Positions 8,175-15,022 of a stretch of 42,876 bases of DNA are shown here, piece after piece. The first letter of the stretch is position 1. Every line of letters starts with the position of its first letter. The DNA is taken from positions 1-42,876 of the forward strand of contig QHVM01000021.1 in the NCBI GenBank assembly GCA_003223555.1, given 5' to 3'. Under the pieces are notes generated by a model, which saw only the letters and a list, made by a program, of their open reading frames with translations, had not been told where the DNA came from and did not search any database. Position numbers and translations under genes: made by a program. Origin of the DNA: Acidobacteriota bacterium (GTDB lineage: Bacteria; Acidobacteriota; Vicinamibacteria; Fen-336).

Positions 8175-8746
8175 AGCCCGCGGATGCGAAGGGCCTGACC
8201 CGGCGAGACGCGCTCAAGATCGCGGCCGGCGCCGCGCTGTCGGCGCCGGCCCTCTTCACGAGGGCGATGGCCGCTCCGGCGGCGGCGGCCGCCTCCGGGC
8301 CGCGATTCTTCACCCGGGAGGAGCTCGCGGTCCTCGACGAGCTGACGGAGCTGATCATTCCGGCCGACAGCCACTCCCCGGGCGCGCGCGCGGCCGGCGT
8401 CTCCTCCTTCATCGACGGCCGGCTCGCGGAGGCATACCTCCCGGTCGAGCAGGACGTGCAGCAGCGCTGGCGGGACGGTCTCCGGCGGGTCGACGCGCTC
8501 TGCCGGGAGATGAACGGCGCCGCGTTCCTGGCCGCCTCACCGGCGCAGCGGGTCGCGGTCCTCACGCGCATGGCGGCGAGCGAGAAGGAAAAGGAGCCGA
8601 CCTCCGCCGACGACAAGTTCTGGCGCGAGCTGAAGAGTGCGACCGTCTACGCCTACTACACCTCGGAGATCGGCATCCACCAGGAGATGGAGTACAAGGG
8701 CAACACGCTGCAGCAGGAATACGCCGGGGAGGAAGCGAAGGACTGA
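8171..8746 (+). CDS. gluconate 2-dehydrogenase subunit 3 family protein (Tat exported)
   Basis: A 191-residue small subunit. The N-terminus LTRRDALKIAAGAALSAPALF is a Tat signal with twin arginines and a hydrophobic core. The mature part has the family pattern FFTREELAVLDELTELIIPAD ... GARAAGVSSFIDGRL ... QQRWRDGLRRVD and ends in the typical AYYTSEIGIHQEMEYKGNTL. GTG 8171 overlaps the stop of the FAD subunit (GTGA), so the two are coupled. In known three-subunit dehydrogenases this subunit carries the FAD subunit through the Tat pathway and the complex donates to a cytochrome c; the latter is not encoded here. Confidence 0.88.
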   Translation: MKPADAKGLTRRDALKIAAGAALSAPALFTRAMAAPAAAAASGPRFFTREELAVLDELTELIIPADSHSPGARAAGVSSFIDGRLAEAYLPVEQDVQQRWRDGLRRVDALCREMNGAAFLAASPAQRVAVLTRMAASEKEKEPTSADDKFWRELKSATVYAYYTSEIGIHQEMEYKGNTLQQEYAGEEAKD

Positions 8747-8784
8747 GCGCGAGCGGCGGCCCTGGAGGGCACGCCGTTCGCGCT
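8746..8784 (+). terminator. strong hairpin after the dehydrogenase operon
   Basis: Directly at the stop codon, AGCGCGAGCGGCG pairs with CGCCGTTCGCGCT (13 bp with one mismatch or wobble) and an inner GCCCT/AGGGC pairs again. No T-run follows, so this could be a factor-dependent terminator or a 3'-stabilising structure. Confidence 0.45.
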
Positions 8785-8901
8785 CCCCGCTCAACGACGT
8801 TGCCTCGATGTGACGGCCGGTACGGCCCGTTCCCCGCAGAGCGCCGCGGCGGGCGGACCCCCGACGGCGCCCCGCCATGACATGATCGTGAGGACCCTTC
8901 C

Positions 8902-9357
8902 ATGGCTCGCGTCCAGGTCACCCGCACCTATCTGGATCTGGTGAGGCCCGAGGATCTCGCGGCCGCTCCCAGCGCGGATCCGCGCTTGAGGCTCGAGCGC
9001 GTGGAGCAGTGTCCGACCTCGTTCCACCGAGCCGACCAGGCACGGGCGTATCTCGACTCGCCGACGGTGCGGCTGTGGGTGCTCTACTGCGCGGGTGCGC
9101 CGGCCGGCTATTTCGAGCTGAAGCGTCACGACGACGGCTCGGTCGAGATCGCCTACTTCGGCCTGCTCCCGGAGTTCAAGGGCCGCGGGTTCGGCAAGCA
9201 CATGCTCACCGAAGCGACCCGGCAGGCGTGGTCCTGGGGGGCGCAGCGGGTATGGCTGCACACCTGCAGCCTGGACGATCCGGCCGCGCTGCCGAACTAC
9301 CTCGCGCGAGGATTCCGCCCCTTCAAGACCGAGGAGTACGCCATTGAGATGCCTTAA
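8902..9357 (+). CDS. GNAT family N-acetyltransferase
   Basis: A 151-residue single-domain acetyltransferase. The acetyl-CoA motif A is LLPEFKGRGFGKHML (R/Q-x-x-G-x-G type), with the preceding strand GSVEIAYFG. The motif B region DPAALPNYLARGFRPFKTEEY closes the fold. The acceptor (small molecule, peptide or protein) cannot be inferred. It stands alone between a terminator-like hairpin and the nrdJ regulatory region. GAGGA upstream of ATG 8902 serves as the ribosome site, and a weak TGACATGAT element is at 8878-8886. Confidence 0.85.
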   Translation: MARVQVTRTYLDLVRPEDLAAAPSADPRLRLERVEQCPTSFHRADQARAYLDSPTVRLWVLYCAGAPAGYFELKRHDDGSVEIAYFGLLPEFKGRGFGKHMLTEATRQAWSWGAQRVWLHTCSLDDPAALPNYLARGFRPFKTEEYAIEMP

Positions 9358-9381
9358 CCCCTTGGATGACAATCTATTGGT

Positions 9382-9401
9382 GGGCTCGGCGGAGAGAGCC
9401 C
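9382..9401 (+). terminator. possible terminator hairpin after the acetyltransferase gene
   Basis: GGGCTC (9382-9387) pairs with GAGCCC (9396-9401). A T-rich tract (TATATTTTTC) begins 9 nt later, so this is not a canonical intrinsic terminator. The right arm overlaps the first base of the NrdR-like box. Confidence 0.3.
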
Positions 9402-9416
9402 AAGATGTGGTATATT
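9398..9416 (+). promoter_or_regulatory. NrdR-box-like element overlapping an extended -10
   Basis: CAAGATGTGG (9401-9410) matches the core of the NrdR box (CwAtATaTwG) at most positions, about 10 of 16 over the full box. An extended -10, TGGTATATT (9408-9416), overlaps it. A repressor bound here would block nrdJ transcription, which fits the known role of NrdR at ribonucleotide reductase genes. A closely similar box is at 14195-14210. Confidence 0.5.
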
Positions 9417-9422
9417 TTTCCC

Positions 9423-9452
9423 TTGACAACGCCGCTACATCGGCCGAATAAT
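9423..9452 (+). promoter_or_regulatory. second candidate promoter for nrdJ
   Basis: TTGACA (9423-9428) is followed after 18 nt by AATAAT (9447-9452), about 95 nt before the nrdJ start. This stretch is notably AT-richer than the flanking genes. Confidence 0.5.
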
Positions 9453-9546
9453 CCGTCCACTTCGGATTCGATCAGTACTTGAGCTAAAGCGGTTTAAGTA
9501 GGCCAGGCCGCGATAGAAACAGATCTATCAGCTGGAGGCGTCTTCC

Positions 9547-12500
9547 ATGTCGACCCATCCCCCCGAGAAAACGACAGCCGAAGCCCGGACGACGCCCCAG
9601 GCCGCCCGCCCCGGACTCTCCTTCCGGCGTCATTTCACGAGGCCCGGCCGGCATCCCTTCGACGAGGTGAGCTGGGAGACGCGCTCGGCGGTGATCAACG
9701 ACGAGCGCGGCCAGGCGGTCTTCGAGCAGCACGGCATCGAGGTGCCGTCGACCTGGAGCCAGACCGCGACGAACATCGTGGCCTCGAAATATTTCCGCGG
9801 GATGCTGGGCTCGCCGGAGAGGGAGGGCAGCGTCCGGCACCTCATCTCCCGGGTGGTGGACACCATCACGGCGTGGGCCGACAAGCAGGGCTACTTCGCG
9901 ACGGCGGACGACCTCGCGAGCTTCTCGGCCGAGCTGACCCACCTGCTCGTGAGCCAGAAGGCGGCCTTCAACAGCCCGGTCTGGTTCAACGTCGGGATCG
10001 AGAAGCATCCCCAGGCCTCGGCTTGCTTCATCAACTCCGTGAACGACACGATGGAGTCGATCCTCGGGCTGGCCAAGACGGAGGGGATGCTCTTCAAGTT
10101 CGGCTCCGGCACCGGCTCGAACCTCTCCTCGATCCGCTCGAGCCGGGAGCCGCTGGCCGGGGGCGGCACCGCCTCGGGGCCGGTCTCGTTCATGCGGGGC
10201 TACGACGCGTTCGCGGGCGTGATCAAGAGCGGAGGCAAGACGCGCCGCGCGGCCAAGATGGTGATCCTCAACGCGGACCATCCCGACATCGAGGAGTTCA
10301 TCACCAGCAAGGCCGACGAGGAGAAGGGCGGGGCCTACGACTCGGTCTTCTTCCAGAACGCGAACCACTCGGTCCGCGTCACCGACGAGTTCATGCAGGC
10401 GGTCGTGGACGGCAAGGAGTGGCAGACGAAGTACGTGCTGACCGGGAAGACCTGCCAGACCTACCAGGCCGGCGACCTCATGCGGCTGATGGCCGAGGCG
10501 GCCTGGCAGTGCGGCGACCCCGGCCTGCAGTTCGACACCACGATCAACGACTGGCATACCTGCCCGGGCACCGCGCGGATCAATGCATCGAACCCATGCG
10601 TGACGGGAGACACGCTGGTGGCCACTTCCGAGGGCTGGCGGCGCATTGACGGGTTGGTGGGCCGGTCGGCGGAGATCATCGGCTCCGATGGCCAGCCGCA
10701 TCTGGTCGACTGCATCTTCCCGACCGGCACGAAGCAGGTGTACCGCCTGCGAACCCGCGCCGGCTATGAGGTTCGGATCACCGCGGACCACAAAGTCTGG
10801 ACGATCGACCGCGGCGATGTTCCGGTCAGCGATCTTAGAATGGGCGAGCGGCTGCAGCTGGTCGCCCCCGGTTTCGGTCGGCGGGCGGTTGGCGAGCAAT
10901 TGGCGATGGCCGTTGGCGTCGCGGTCGGAGATGGCTGCCTCGTGCGTAGCGCCCATCGTTACGGGATCCAGGAAATCGTGATTCTGACCATGGCTGCCAA
11001 CGAGGCCGGTGTGCTGGTTTCCATTGCCGGTGCCGTGAACGAGGAGAAGCAATTGCGGCGAGCCGTGGGCGCGGTCGGCCGTCCAGACGGCGTCTCAGTG
11101 AGGGTAAGCCAGTCCGGCTCTCGGTTGGCCTTCTCTTCACGGCCGGACGTGGACCTGTTCAAGGAGTTCGCCGTTCTCGACGAGGGTAGCCATCGCAAGC
11201 GCTTCACGCCGGCCGTTTTCGATCTTGACAAGCCCTCGCTGGCGGCGCTGCTTCGCGGGCTGTTCACCTCCGATGGCACGGTCGCGAACTACGGCGAGAA
11301 GTCGCAGTACATCTCCCTCGATTCGTCCTCACGGGAGCTGCTGGGACAGGTGCAGATCCTGCTCCTGGGCTTCGGCGTCAAGTCCAAGCTCTACGACAAC
11401 CGCCGAGGAGGTATCACCGCGTCGATGCTTCCCGACGGACGCGGTGGGATGAAGAGCTATCCGGTCAAGGAGATGTATTCACTGCGCGTCAGTCGCTCGT
11501 GGCGGTTCGTATTCGAGCGGGAGATCGGCTTCGATCCCTCGAGCCCCAAGGCAGCTGCTCTCGCGACTCTCAATGGGCAGATCAGCACTTGTCGCGACGA
11601 CCTGACTGACGCCGTAGCATCGATTGAGCCGGTCGGTGAGCAGCCCGTCTACGATCTGACCGAGAGGTCGACCCATCATTTCGTAGCCAACGGCTTGCTG
11701 GTCCACAACTGCTCCGAGTACATGTTCCTCGACGACACCGCCTGCAACCTGTCCTCCCTCAACCTCATGAAGTTCCGGAAGGAGGACGGCGAGTTCGACG
11801 CCGAGGCATTCAAGGCCGCCTGCCGGACGATGATCACCGCCCAGGAGATCCTGGTCGACAACGCCAGCTACCCGACGCCGGCCATCGACCGCAACAGCCA
11901 CGACTACCGGCCCCTCGGTCTCGGCTACGCCAACCTGGGCGTGCTGCTCATGGACCGCGGCCTGCCCTACGACTCGGACGCCGGCCGGGCCTACGCGGCG
12001 GCCGTCACCGCCCTCATGCACGGCGAGGCGTACGCCCAGAGCGCGCGGGTCGCCTCGGCCATGGGTCCCTTCTCCGGCTACGCCCGGAACGAGGAGCCGA
12101 TGCTGCGGGTGATCGACAAGCACCGGCAGCACGCCCACATGATCGACTCCACGCTGGTGCCGAAGGAGCTGCTACGGGAGGCCCTCACGGTATGGGACGA
12201 GGCCTACGCGCTGGGCGCGCAGCACGGCTACCGCAACAGCCAGGTGACCGTGCTCGCGCCCACCGGCACGATCGGCTTCATGATGGACTGCGACACGACC
12301 GGCATCGAGCCCGACATCGCGCTCGTCAAGTACAAGAAGCTGGTGGGCGGCGGGGTGATGAAGATCGTCAACCAGTCGGTGCCCGGCGTGCTGCGCAAGC
12401 TCGGCTATCCGGCGGCCCAGGTGGACGAGATCGTGCGCGCCATCGACGAGAAGGAGACGATCGAGGGCGCGCCCCACCTTCGGGAAGAGCACCTGGCCAT

Positions 12501-13341
12501 CTTCGACTGCGCGTTCCCGCCCGCGAGCGGCAAGCGGTCCATCCCCTACATGGGCCACATCAAGATGATGGCGGCGGTGCAGCCGTTCCTCTCGGGGGCG
12601 ATCTCCAAGACCGTCAACATGCCGGCCGACTCGACGCCGGACGACATCACCGACGCGTACGTCGAGTCGTGGCGGCTCGGGCTGAAGGCGGTCGCCGTCT
12701 ACCGCGACGGCTGCAAGCGGAGCCAGCCGCTCAGCACCTCGAAAGACGAAGGCAAGACGGCCGGCGCGGCCCCCGCGCCCGACGCGCGTCCGGCCCGGCG
12801 CAAGCTGCCCGACGAGCGGCGGGCGATCACCCACAAGTTCTCGATCGCCGGCCACGAGGGCTACATCACGGTGGGGATGTACGACGACGGGAAGCCGGGG
12901 GAGATCTTCCTCGTCATGGCCAAGGAAGGCTCCACCATCTCCGGCCTGATGGACGCTTTCGCGACGTCCATCTCGATGTCGCTCCAGTACGGCGTGCCCC
13001 TGGAAACGCTGGTAGAGAAGTTCTCCCACGTGCGCTTCGAGCCCTCGGGCTTCACCAAGAACCCGGAGATCCCGTACGCGAAGAGCATCACGGACTATAT
13101 CTTCCGGTGGCTGGCCTCGAAGTTCCTCTCCGCCGAGCACCAGGAGGCGGTCGGCGTGCACCCGGTCCAAGCTCCGTCCGAGGCGCCCGCCGGCGGCGCC
13201 CCGACCCGGGCGACCGCGGGGGGCCCGGCTTACCGGAGCCAGGCCGACGCCCCGTCGTGCCACTACTGCGGCAGCATCATGACGCGCAACGGCAGCTGCT
13301 ACCGGTGCAGCAACTGCGGGAGCACCAGCGGATGCAGCTAG
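9547..13341 (+). CDS. nrdJ: adenosylcobalamin-dependent ribonucleotide reductase with intein
   Basis: A class II ribonucleotide reductase that makes deoxyribonucleotides without oxygen dependence, using AdoCbl to generate the thiyl radical. The precursor is 1264 residues, and the spliced enzyme would be 893. Seen: the first redox Cys in QASACFINS (C160), the N-P-C-S-E active-site core split by the intein, NLSSLNL, QVTVLAPTGTIGFMMDCDTTGIEPD, the strongly conserved tail VHFRPSG-like region (SHVRFEPSGFTKNPEIPYAKSITDYIFRWLA), and a Cys-rich zinc-ribbon C-terminus (CHYCGSIMTRNGSCYRCSNCGS). GGAGG stands 8 nt before ATG 9547. The upstream region carries a NrdR-like box and two promoters. No cobalamin riboswitch is recognisable in the short leader. 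The last 10 bases overlap the next gene. Confidence 0.97.
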   Translation: MSTHPPEKTTAEARTTPQAARPGLSFRRHFTRPGRHPFDEVSWETRSAVINDERGQAVFEQHGIEVPSTWSQTATNIVASKYFRGMLGSPEREGSVRHLISRVVDTITAWADKQGYFATADDLASFSAELTHLLVSQKAAFNSPVWFNVGIEKHPQASACFINSVNDTMESILGLAKTEGMLFKFGSGTGSNLSSIRSSREPLAGGGTASGPVSFMRGYDAFAGVIKSGGKTRRAAKMVILNADHPDIEEFITSKADEEKGGAYDSVFFQNANHSVRVTDEFMQAVVDGKEWQTKYVLTGKTCQTYQAGDLMRLMAEAAWQCGDPGLQFDTTINDWHTCPGTARINASNPCVTGDTLVATSEGWRRIDGLVGRSAEIIGSDGQPHLVDCIFPTGTKQVYRLRTRAGYEVRITADHKVWTIDRGDVPVSDLRMGERLQLVAPGFGRRAVGEQLAMAVGVAVGDGCLVRSAHRYGIQEIVILTMAANEAGVLVSIAGAVNEEKQLRRAVGAVGRPDGVSVRVSQSGSRLAFSSRPDVDLFKEFAVLDEGSHRKRFTPAVFDLDKPSLAALLRGLFTSDGTVANYGEKSQYISLDSSSRELLGQVQILLLGFGVKSKLYDNRRGGITASMLPDGRGGMKSYPVKEMYSLRVSRSWRFVFEREIGFDPSSPKAAALATLNGQISTCRDDLTDAVASIEPVGEQPVYDLTERSTHHFVANGLLVHNCSEYMFLDDTACNLSSLNLMKFRKEDGEFDAEAFKAACRTMITAQEILVDNASYPTPAIDRNSHDYRPLGLGYANLGVLLMDRGLPYDSDAGRAYAAAVTALMHGEAYAQSARVASAMGPFSGYARNEEPMLRVIDKHRQHAHMIDSTLVPKELLREALTVWDEAYALGAQHGYRNSQVTVLAPTGTIGFMMDCDTTGIEPDIALVKYKKLVGGGVMKIVNQSVPGVLRKLGYPAAQVDEIVRAIDEKETIEGAPHLREEHLAIFDCAFPPASGKRSIPYMGHIKMMAAVQPFLSGAISKTVNMPADSTPDDITDAYVESWRLGLKAVAVYRDGCKRSQPLSTSKDEGKTAGAAPAPDARPARRKLPDERRAITHKFSIAGHEGYITVGMYDDGKPGEIFLVMAKEGSTISGLMDAFATSISMSLQYGVPLETLVEKFSHVRFEPSGFTKNPEIPYAKSITDYIFRWLASKFLSAEHQEAVGVHPVQAPSEAPAGGAPTRATAGGPAYRSQADAPSCHYCGSIMTRNGSCYRCSNCGSTSGCS
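10597..11709 (+). other. intein (371 aa) with degenerate LAGLIDADG endonuclease, in nrdJ
   Basis: An in-frame insertion from Cys351 to Asn721 of the precursor. Block A is CVTGDTLV with Cys1. Block B is YEVRITADHKVW with the TxxH site. Two dodecapeptide-like motifs are AVGVAVGDGCLV and LLRGLFTSDGTV, indicating a LAGLIDADG homing endonuclease domain. Block F/G is YDLTERSTHHFVANG ending LLVHN, and Cys722 is the +1 residue. All splicing residues are present, so it should splice. Its codons are less GC-biased than those of the flanking extein, a sign of separate origin. It sits between Pro and Cys of the NPCSE motif, so the +1 Cys is the catalytic radical cysteine. Confidence 0.95.
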
Positions 13342-13715
13342 AGAGCCGCCCGGCCTCCAGCGCCCGGCCGCCGCTCGTCGCCTCCCCCGCGCCGCGAGAC
13401 GTCTGGTGGGAGCACTGCCGTAACAACCTCGGCATCGCGCGCCTCCTCGTGCACGAGGGCCGGCCGGAAGCCCTGGTCGCCACCGCCTGCTGGATGGCGG
13501 TGGAGAGCGCGTGCCGGGCCGCCCTCGAGCAGGCCGGCCTGCCCTACGCCGGGGACCTCGAAGCGTCGCTGGAGCAGCTCGCGGCTCCGCCGGACATCTG
13601 GGAGCTGCAACAGCTCGGCCGGCCCGCCCGTCGCCTCGCCGGCGCCGAGCGAGCGGTGGCGTGGATGGCGTCGTACCTCAAGCGAATGGCCCCCGACCGT
13701 ACCTGGGGGTACTGA
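13332..13715 (+). CDS. small HEPN-like helical protein
   Basis: A 127-residue protein starting at ATG 13332, inside the last 10 bases of nrdJ, so it is translationally coupled to it. After a Pro/Ala-rich N-terminal stretch, the sequence WWEHCRNNLGIARLLVHEGRPEALVATACWMAVESACRAALEQAG has the helix-helix pattern of HEPN domains (small nucleotide-binding or RNase-like helical bundles). The usual catalytic RxxxxH motif is not evident, so nuclease activity is doubtful. Its coupling to ribonucleotide reductase suggests an accessory role, but nothing in the sequence proves it. The fold assignment is tentative. Confidence 0.7.
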   Translation: MQLESRPASSARPPLVASPAPRDVWWEHCRNNLGIARLLVHEGRPEALVATACWMAVESACRAALEQAGLPYAGDLEASLEQLAAPPDIWELQQLGRPARRLAGAERAVAWMASYLKRMAPDRTWGY

Positions 13716-13725
13716 CGGCGAAAGC

Positions 13726-14165
13726 GTGACCTTCGTCCCCCGCGTCGCGGCCCTTCTGATCCCCGGCGTCCTCTTGTCCGGGTGCGACGTCGCGAAGGAC
13801 CTCACCAAGTCCAGCCCGCCCCCTCCCACCTCGGCGCACATCGAGCTGACGATCACTCCACCGTCACGGTCGCCGAGACAGCCGGCCTCGGCGGCCGGAT
13901 CGACTCGGTGGAGGTGACGCTGCGCAACGTGACGCTGGGCCGCGACGAGAGCAAGGTCACGCTGGGATCGGACTGGGTCGCTCGGCAGGCGGGCACCAAC
14001 CGGCTCGAGGCGAAGGCGAGGATCGGCTTCCAGCCCGTGGTGTCGGGCTACCCGATCCTCGCTTCCGGACCGCGCCCGCAATTGCGCATCATCCTCGGCG
14101 TGCAGTTCGTCGACGACAAGAACAACACGCTCTTCCAGTCCGTCCAGGCCGATCTCGCCTTCTGA
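13726..14165 (+). pseudogene. small lipoprotein gene with a frameshift
   Basis: The first frame starts at GTG 13726 and encodes VTFVPRVAALLIPGVLLSGCD, a lipoprotein signal with lipobox LLSG-C. It proceeds to IELTI near 13855 and then loses sense. The second frame, open from there to TGA 14165, carries the remainder (STVTVAETAGLGGRIDSVEV ... PQLRIILGVQFVDDKNNTLF), a beta-rich domain. A one-base indel near 13850-13870 would join them into about 145 residues. It may be a sequencing error rather than a true pseudogene. It follows the HEPN-like gene by 10 nt and may belong to the nrdJ operon. No family recognised. Confidence 0.65.
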
Positions 14166-14187
14166 GGCCTCAGGCCACAGATTTTCC

Positions 14188-14216
14188 TTGACAACCACAA
14201 GATGTAGCGTTACTGT
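14188..14216 (+). promoter_or_regulatory. promoter with a NrdR-box-like operator in its spacer
   Basis: TTGACA (14188-14193), a 17-nt spacer and TACTGT (14211-14216) form a good sigma70-type promoter. The spacer is filled by CCACAAGATGTAGCGT (14195-14210), which matches the 16-bp NrdR consensus at about 12 positions and shares CAAGATGT-G with the nrdJ box. Transcription would start near 14223, just before the 51-aa gene. Confidence 0.6.
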
Positions 14217-14245
14217 ACGGCCGGACCGCGACAGGCAGGGGTTAA

Positions 14246-14401
14246 ATGGCCGAGGAGCTGAAGGTTAAGACCCAGGAGGTGCTCGAGTCGCTCACTGATG
14301 AGCAGGTGCAGATGGTGCTCGCCTATGCCCGCTGCCTGCGCGACATGGAGCCCGCCGTCCTGAACAACATCCTCGAGGCCCTGCTGGAGGACCGGGCCTG
14401 A
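14246..14401 (+). CDS. 51-aa helical small protein
   Basis: An open frame from ATG 14246 to TGA 14401 encodes an acidic, all-helical peptide (core VLESLTDEQVQMVLAYARCL and a tail LNNILEALLED). The -LTDEQVQMVLAYARCL- pattern recalls the short dimerising proteins of DUF2281 type, but I do not recognise a firm family. It is the first gene after a strong promoter with an embedded operator, and its TGA overlaps a CTG that opens the next frame. The high-quality promoter and coding-like third positions argue that it is real. Confidence 0.62.
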   Translation: MAEELKVKTQEVLESLTDEQVQMVLAYARCLRDMEPAVLNNILEALLEDRA

Positions 14402-14919
14402 ACCAGGTCCCGCTGGGGGTCCTGTGCCGCCGCCCGGGGGGACGTCGAGCTGTCCTCCACTGTCTTTGCCTCCGTCTGGCCCGTCACCCCGAGCTCGTCG
14501 CCTTCGCCCGGCGCCTCGTGCGACGCGTCCCCCTCGAGGACCGCCTGGGCCGTCTGGCGTCCGTCTTCACGTTCGTGAGCCACCTGATGGACGTGCCGCT
14601 GCCGGAACGCCCCCGGGACGGCGCCGACGTGCTGCTGGCCCTGGCCGGTGCGCGCGACGGCCCGGCCGTGATCCTGGCCGCGCTGCTCCAGGCCCTCGGC
14701 GAGAAGGCCCAGCTCGAGCACACGCGGGAGGTGGTGTTCGTGCGCGTGGAGCTCCAGCTCGCCGACCTGCGCCGCCTGCCTCCTCACGCCGTCCTCGTCC
14801 TCGGCCGCGCGCACCGCGGCCGGTACCTGCTGCCGCTCGACCCGCGCCGCGCCTGCTCGCCCCTGGGCTTCCTGCCCCGGCCCGTGCGCCGGGCCCTCGC
14901 CCGCCGCCTCATCGCATAG
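14398..14919 (+). CDS. transglutaminase-like protein lacking the catalytic Cys
   Basis: About 173 residues. The stretch LVAFARRLVRRVPLEDRLGRLASVFTFVSHLM followed by a linker, then DGPAVILAALLQALGEKAQL and EVVFVRVEL, follows the transglutaminase-like pattern (helix, 'GDCxDkaxLLaaLLraLG', 'HvfvrV'). Here the Cys position is replaced (GARDGPAV), so it would be an inactive member that acts by binding. The frame opens upstream without ATG/GTG/TTG. Possible starts are CTG 14398, overlapping the previous stop (CTGA), or the later GTG 14518, which would remove the first helix. A frameshift near the start is also possible. The fold assignment is by eye. Confidence 0.55.
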   Translation: MNQVPLGVLCRRPGGRRAVLHCLCLRLARHPELVAFARRLVRRVPLEDRLGRLASVFTFVSHLMDVPLPERPRDGADVLLALAGARDGPAVILAALLQALGEKAQLEHTREVVFVRVELQLADLRRLPPHAVLVLGRAHRGRYLLPLDPRRACSPLGFLPRPVRRALARRLIA

Positions 14920-14954
14920 AAGCGCCCTCCGTCCCGCGATGCGCATCCTTCAAT

Positions 14955-14989
14955 CCCTCTCCCCGGATGGGAGAGGGCCTGGGTGAGGG
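14955..14989 (+). repeat. dispersed-type hairpin element (CCCTCTCCC...GGGAGAGGG)
   Basis: CCCTCTCCC (14955-14963) pairs perfectly with GGGAGAGGG (14969-14977), followed by CCTGGGTGAGGG. This form is common as a dispersed intergenic palindrome in many GC-rich bacteria. It may also end transcription of the preceding gene. Confidence 0.55.
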
Positions 14990-15009
14990 ATCCGCGCTCC
15001 GTCCGCATC

Positions 15010-15015
15010 TACAAT
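15010..15015 (+). promoter_or_regulatory. -10 element directly before the membrane protein start
   Basis: TACAAT ends 7 nt before GTG 15023, so transcription would start at or next to the start codon, giving a leaderless message. No ribosome-binding site is present. Confidence 0.45.
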
Positions 15016-15022
15016 CCGCTCC

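Noticed and set aside
9358-9546. Cobalamin riboswitch before nrdJ
   Set aside because: The leader is short and shows no recognisable B12-box; NrdR-like control is the better fit.
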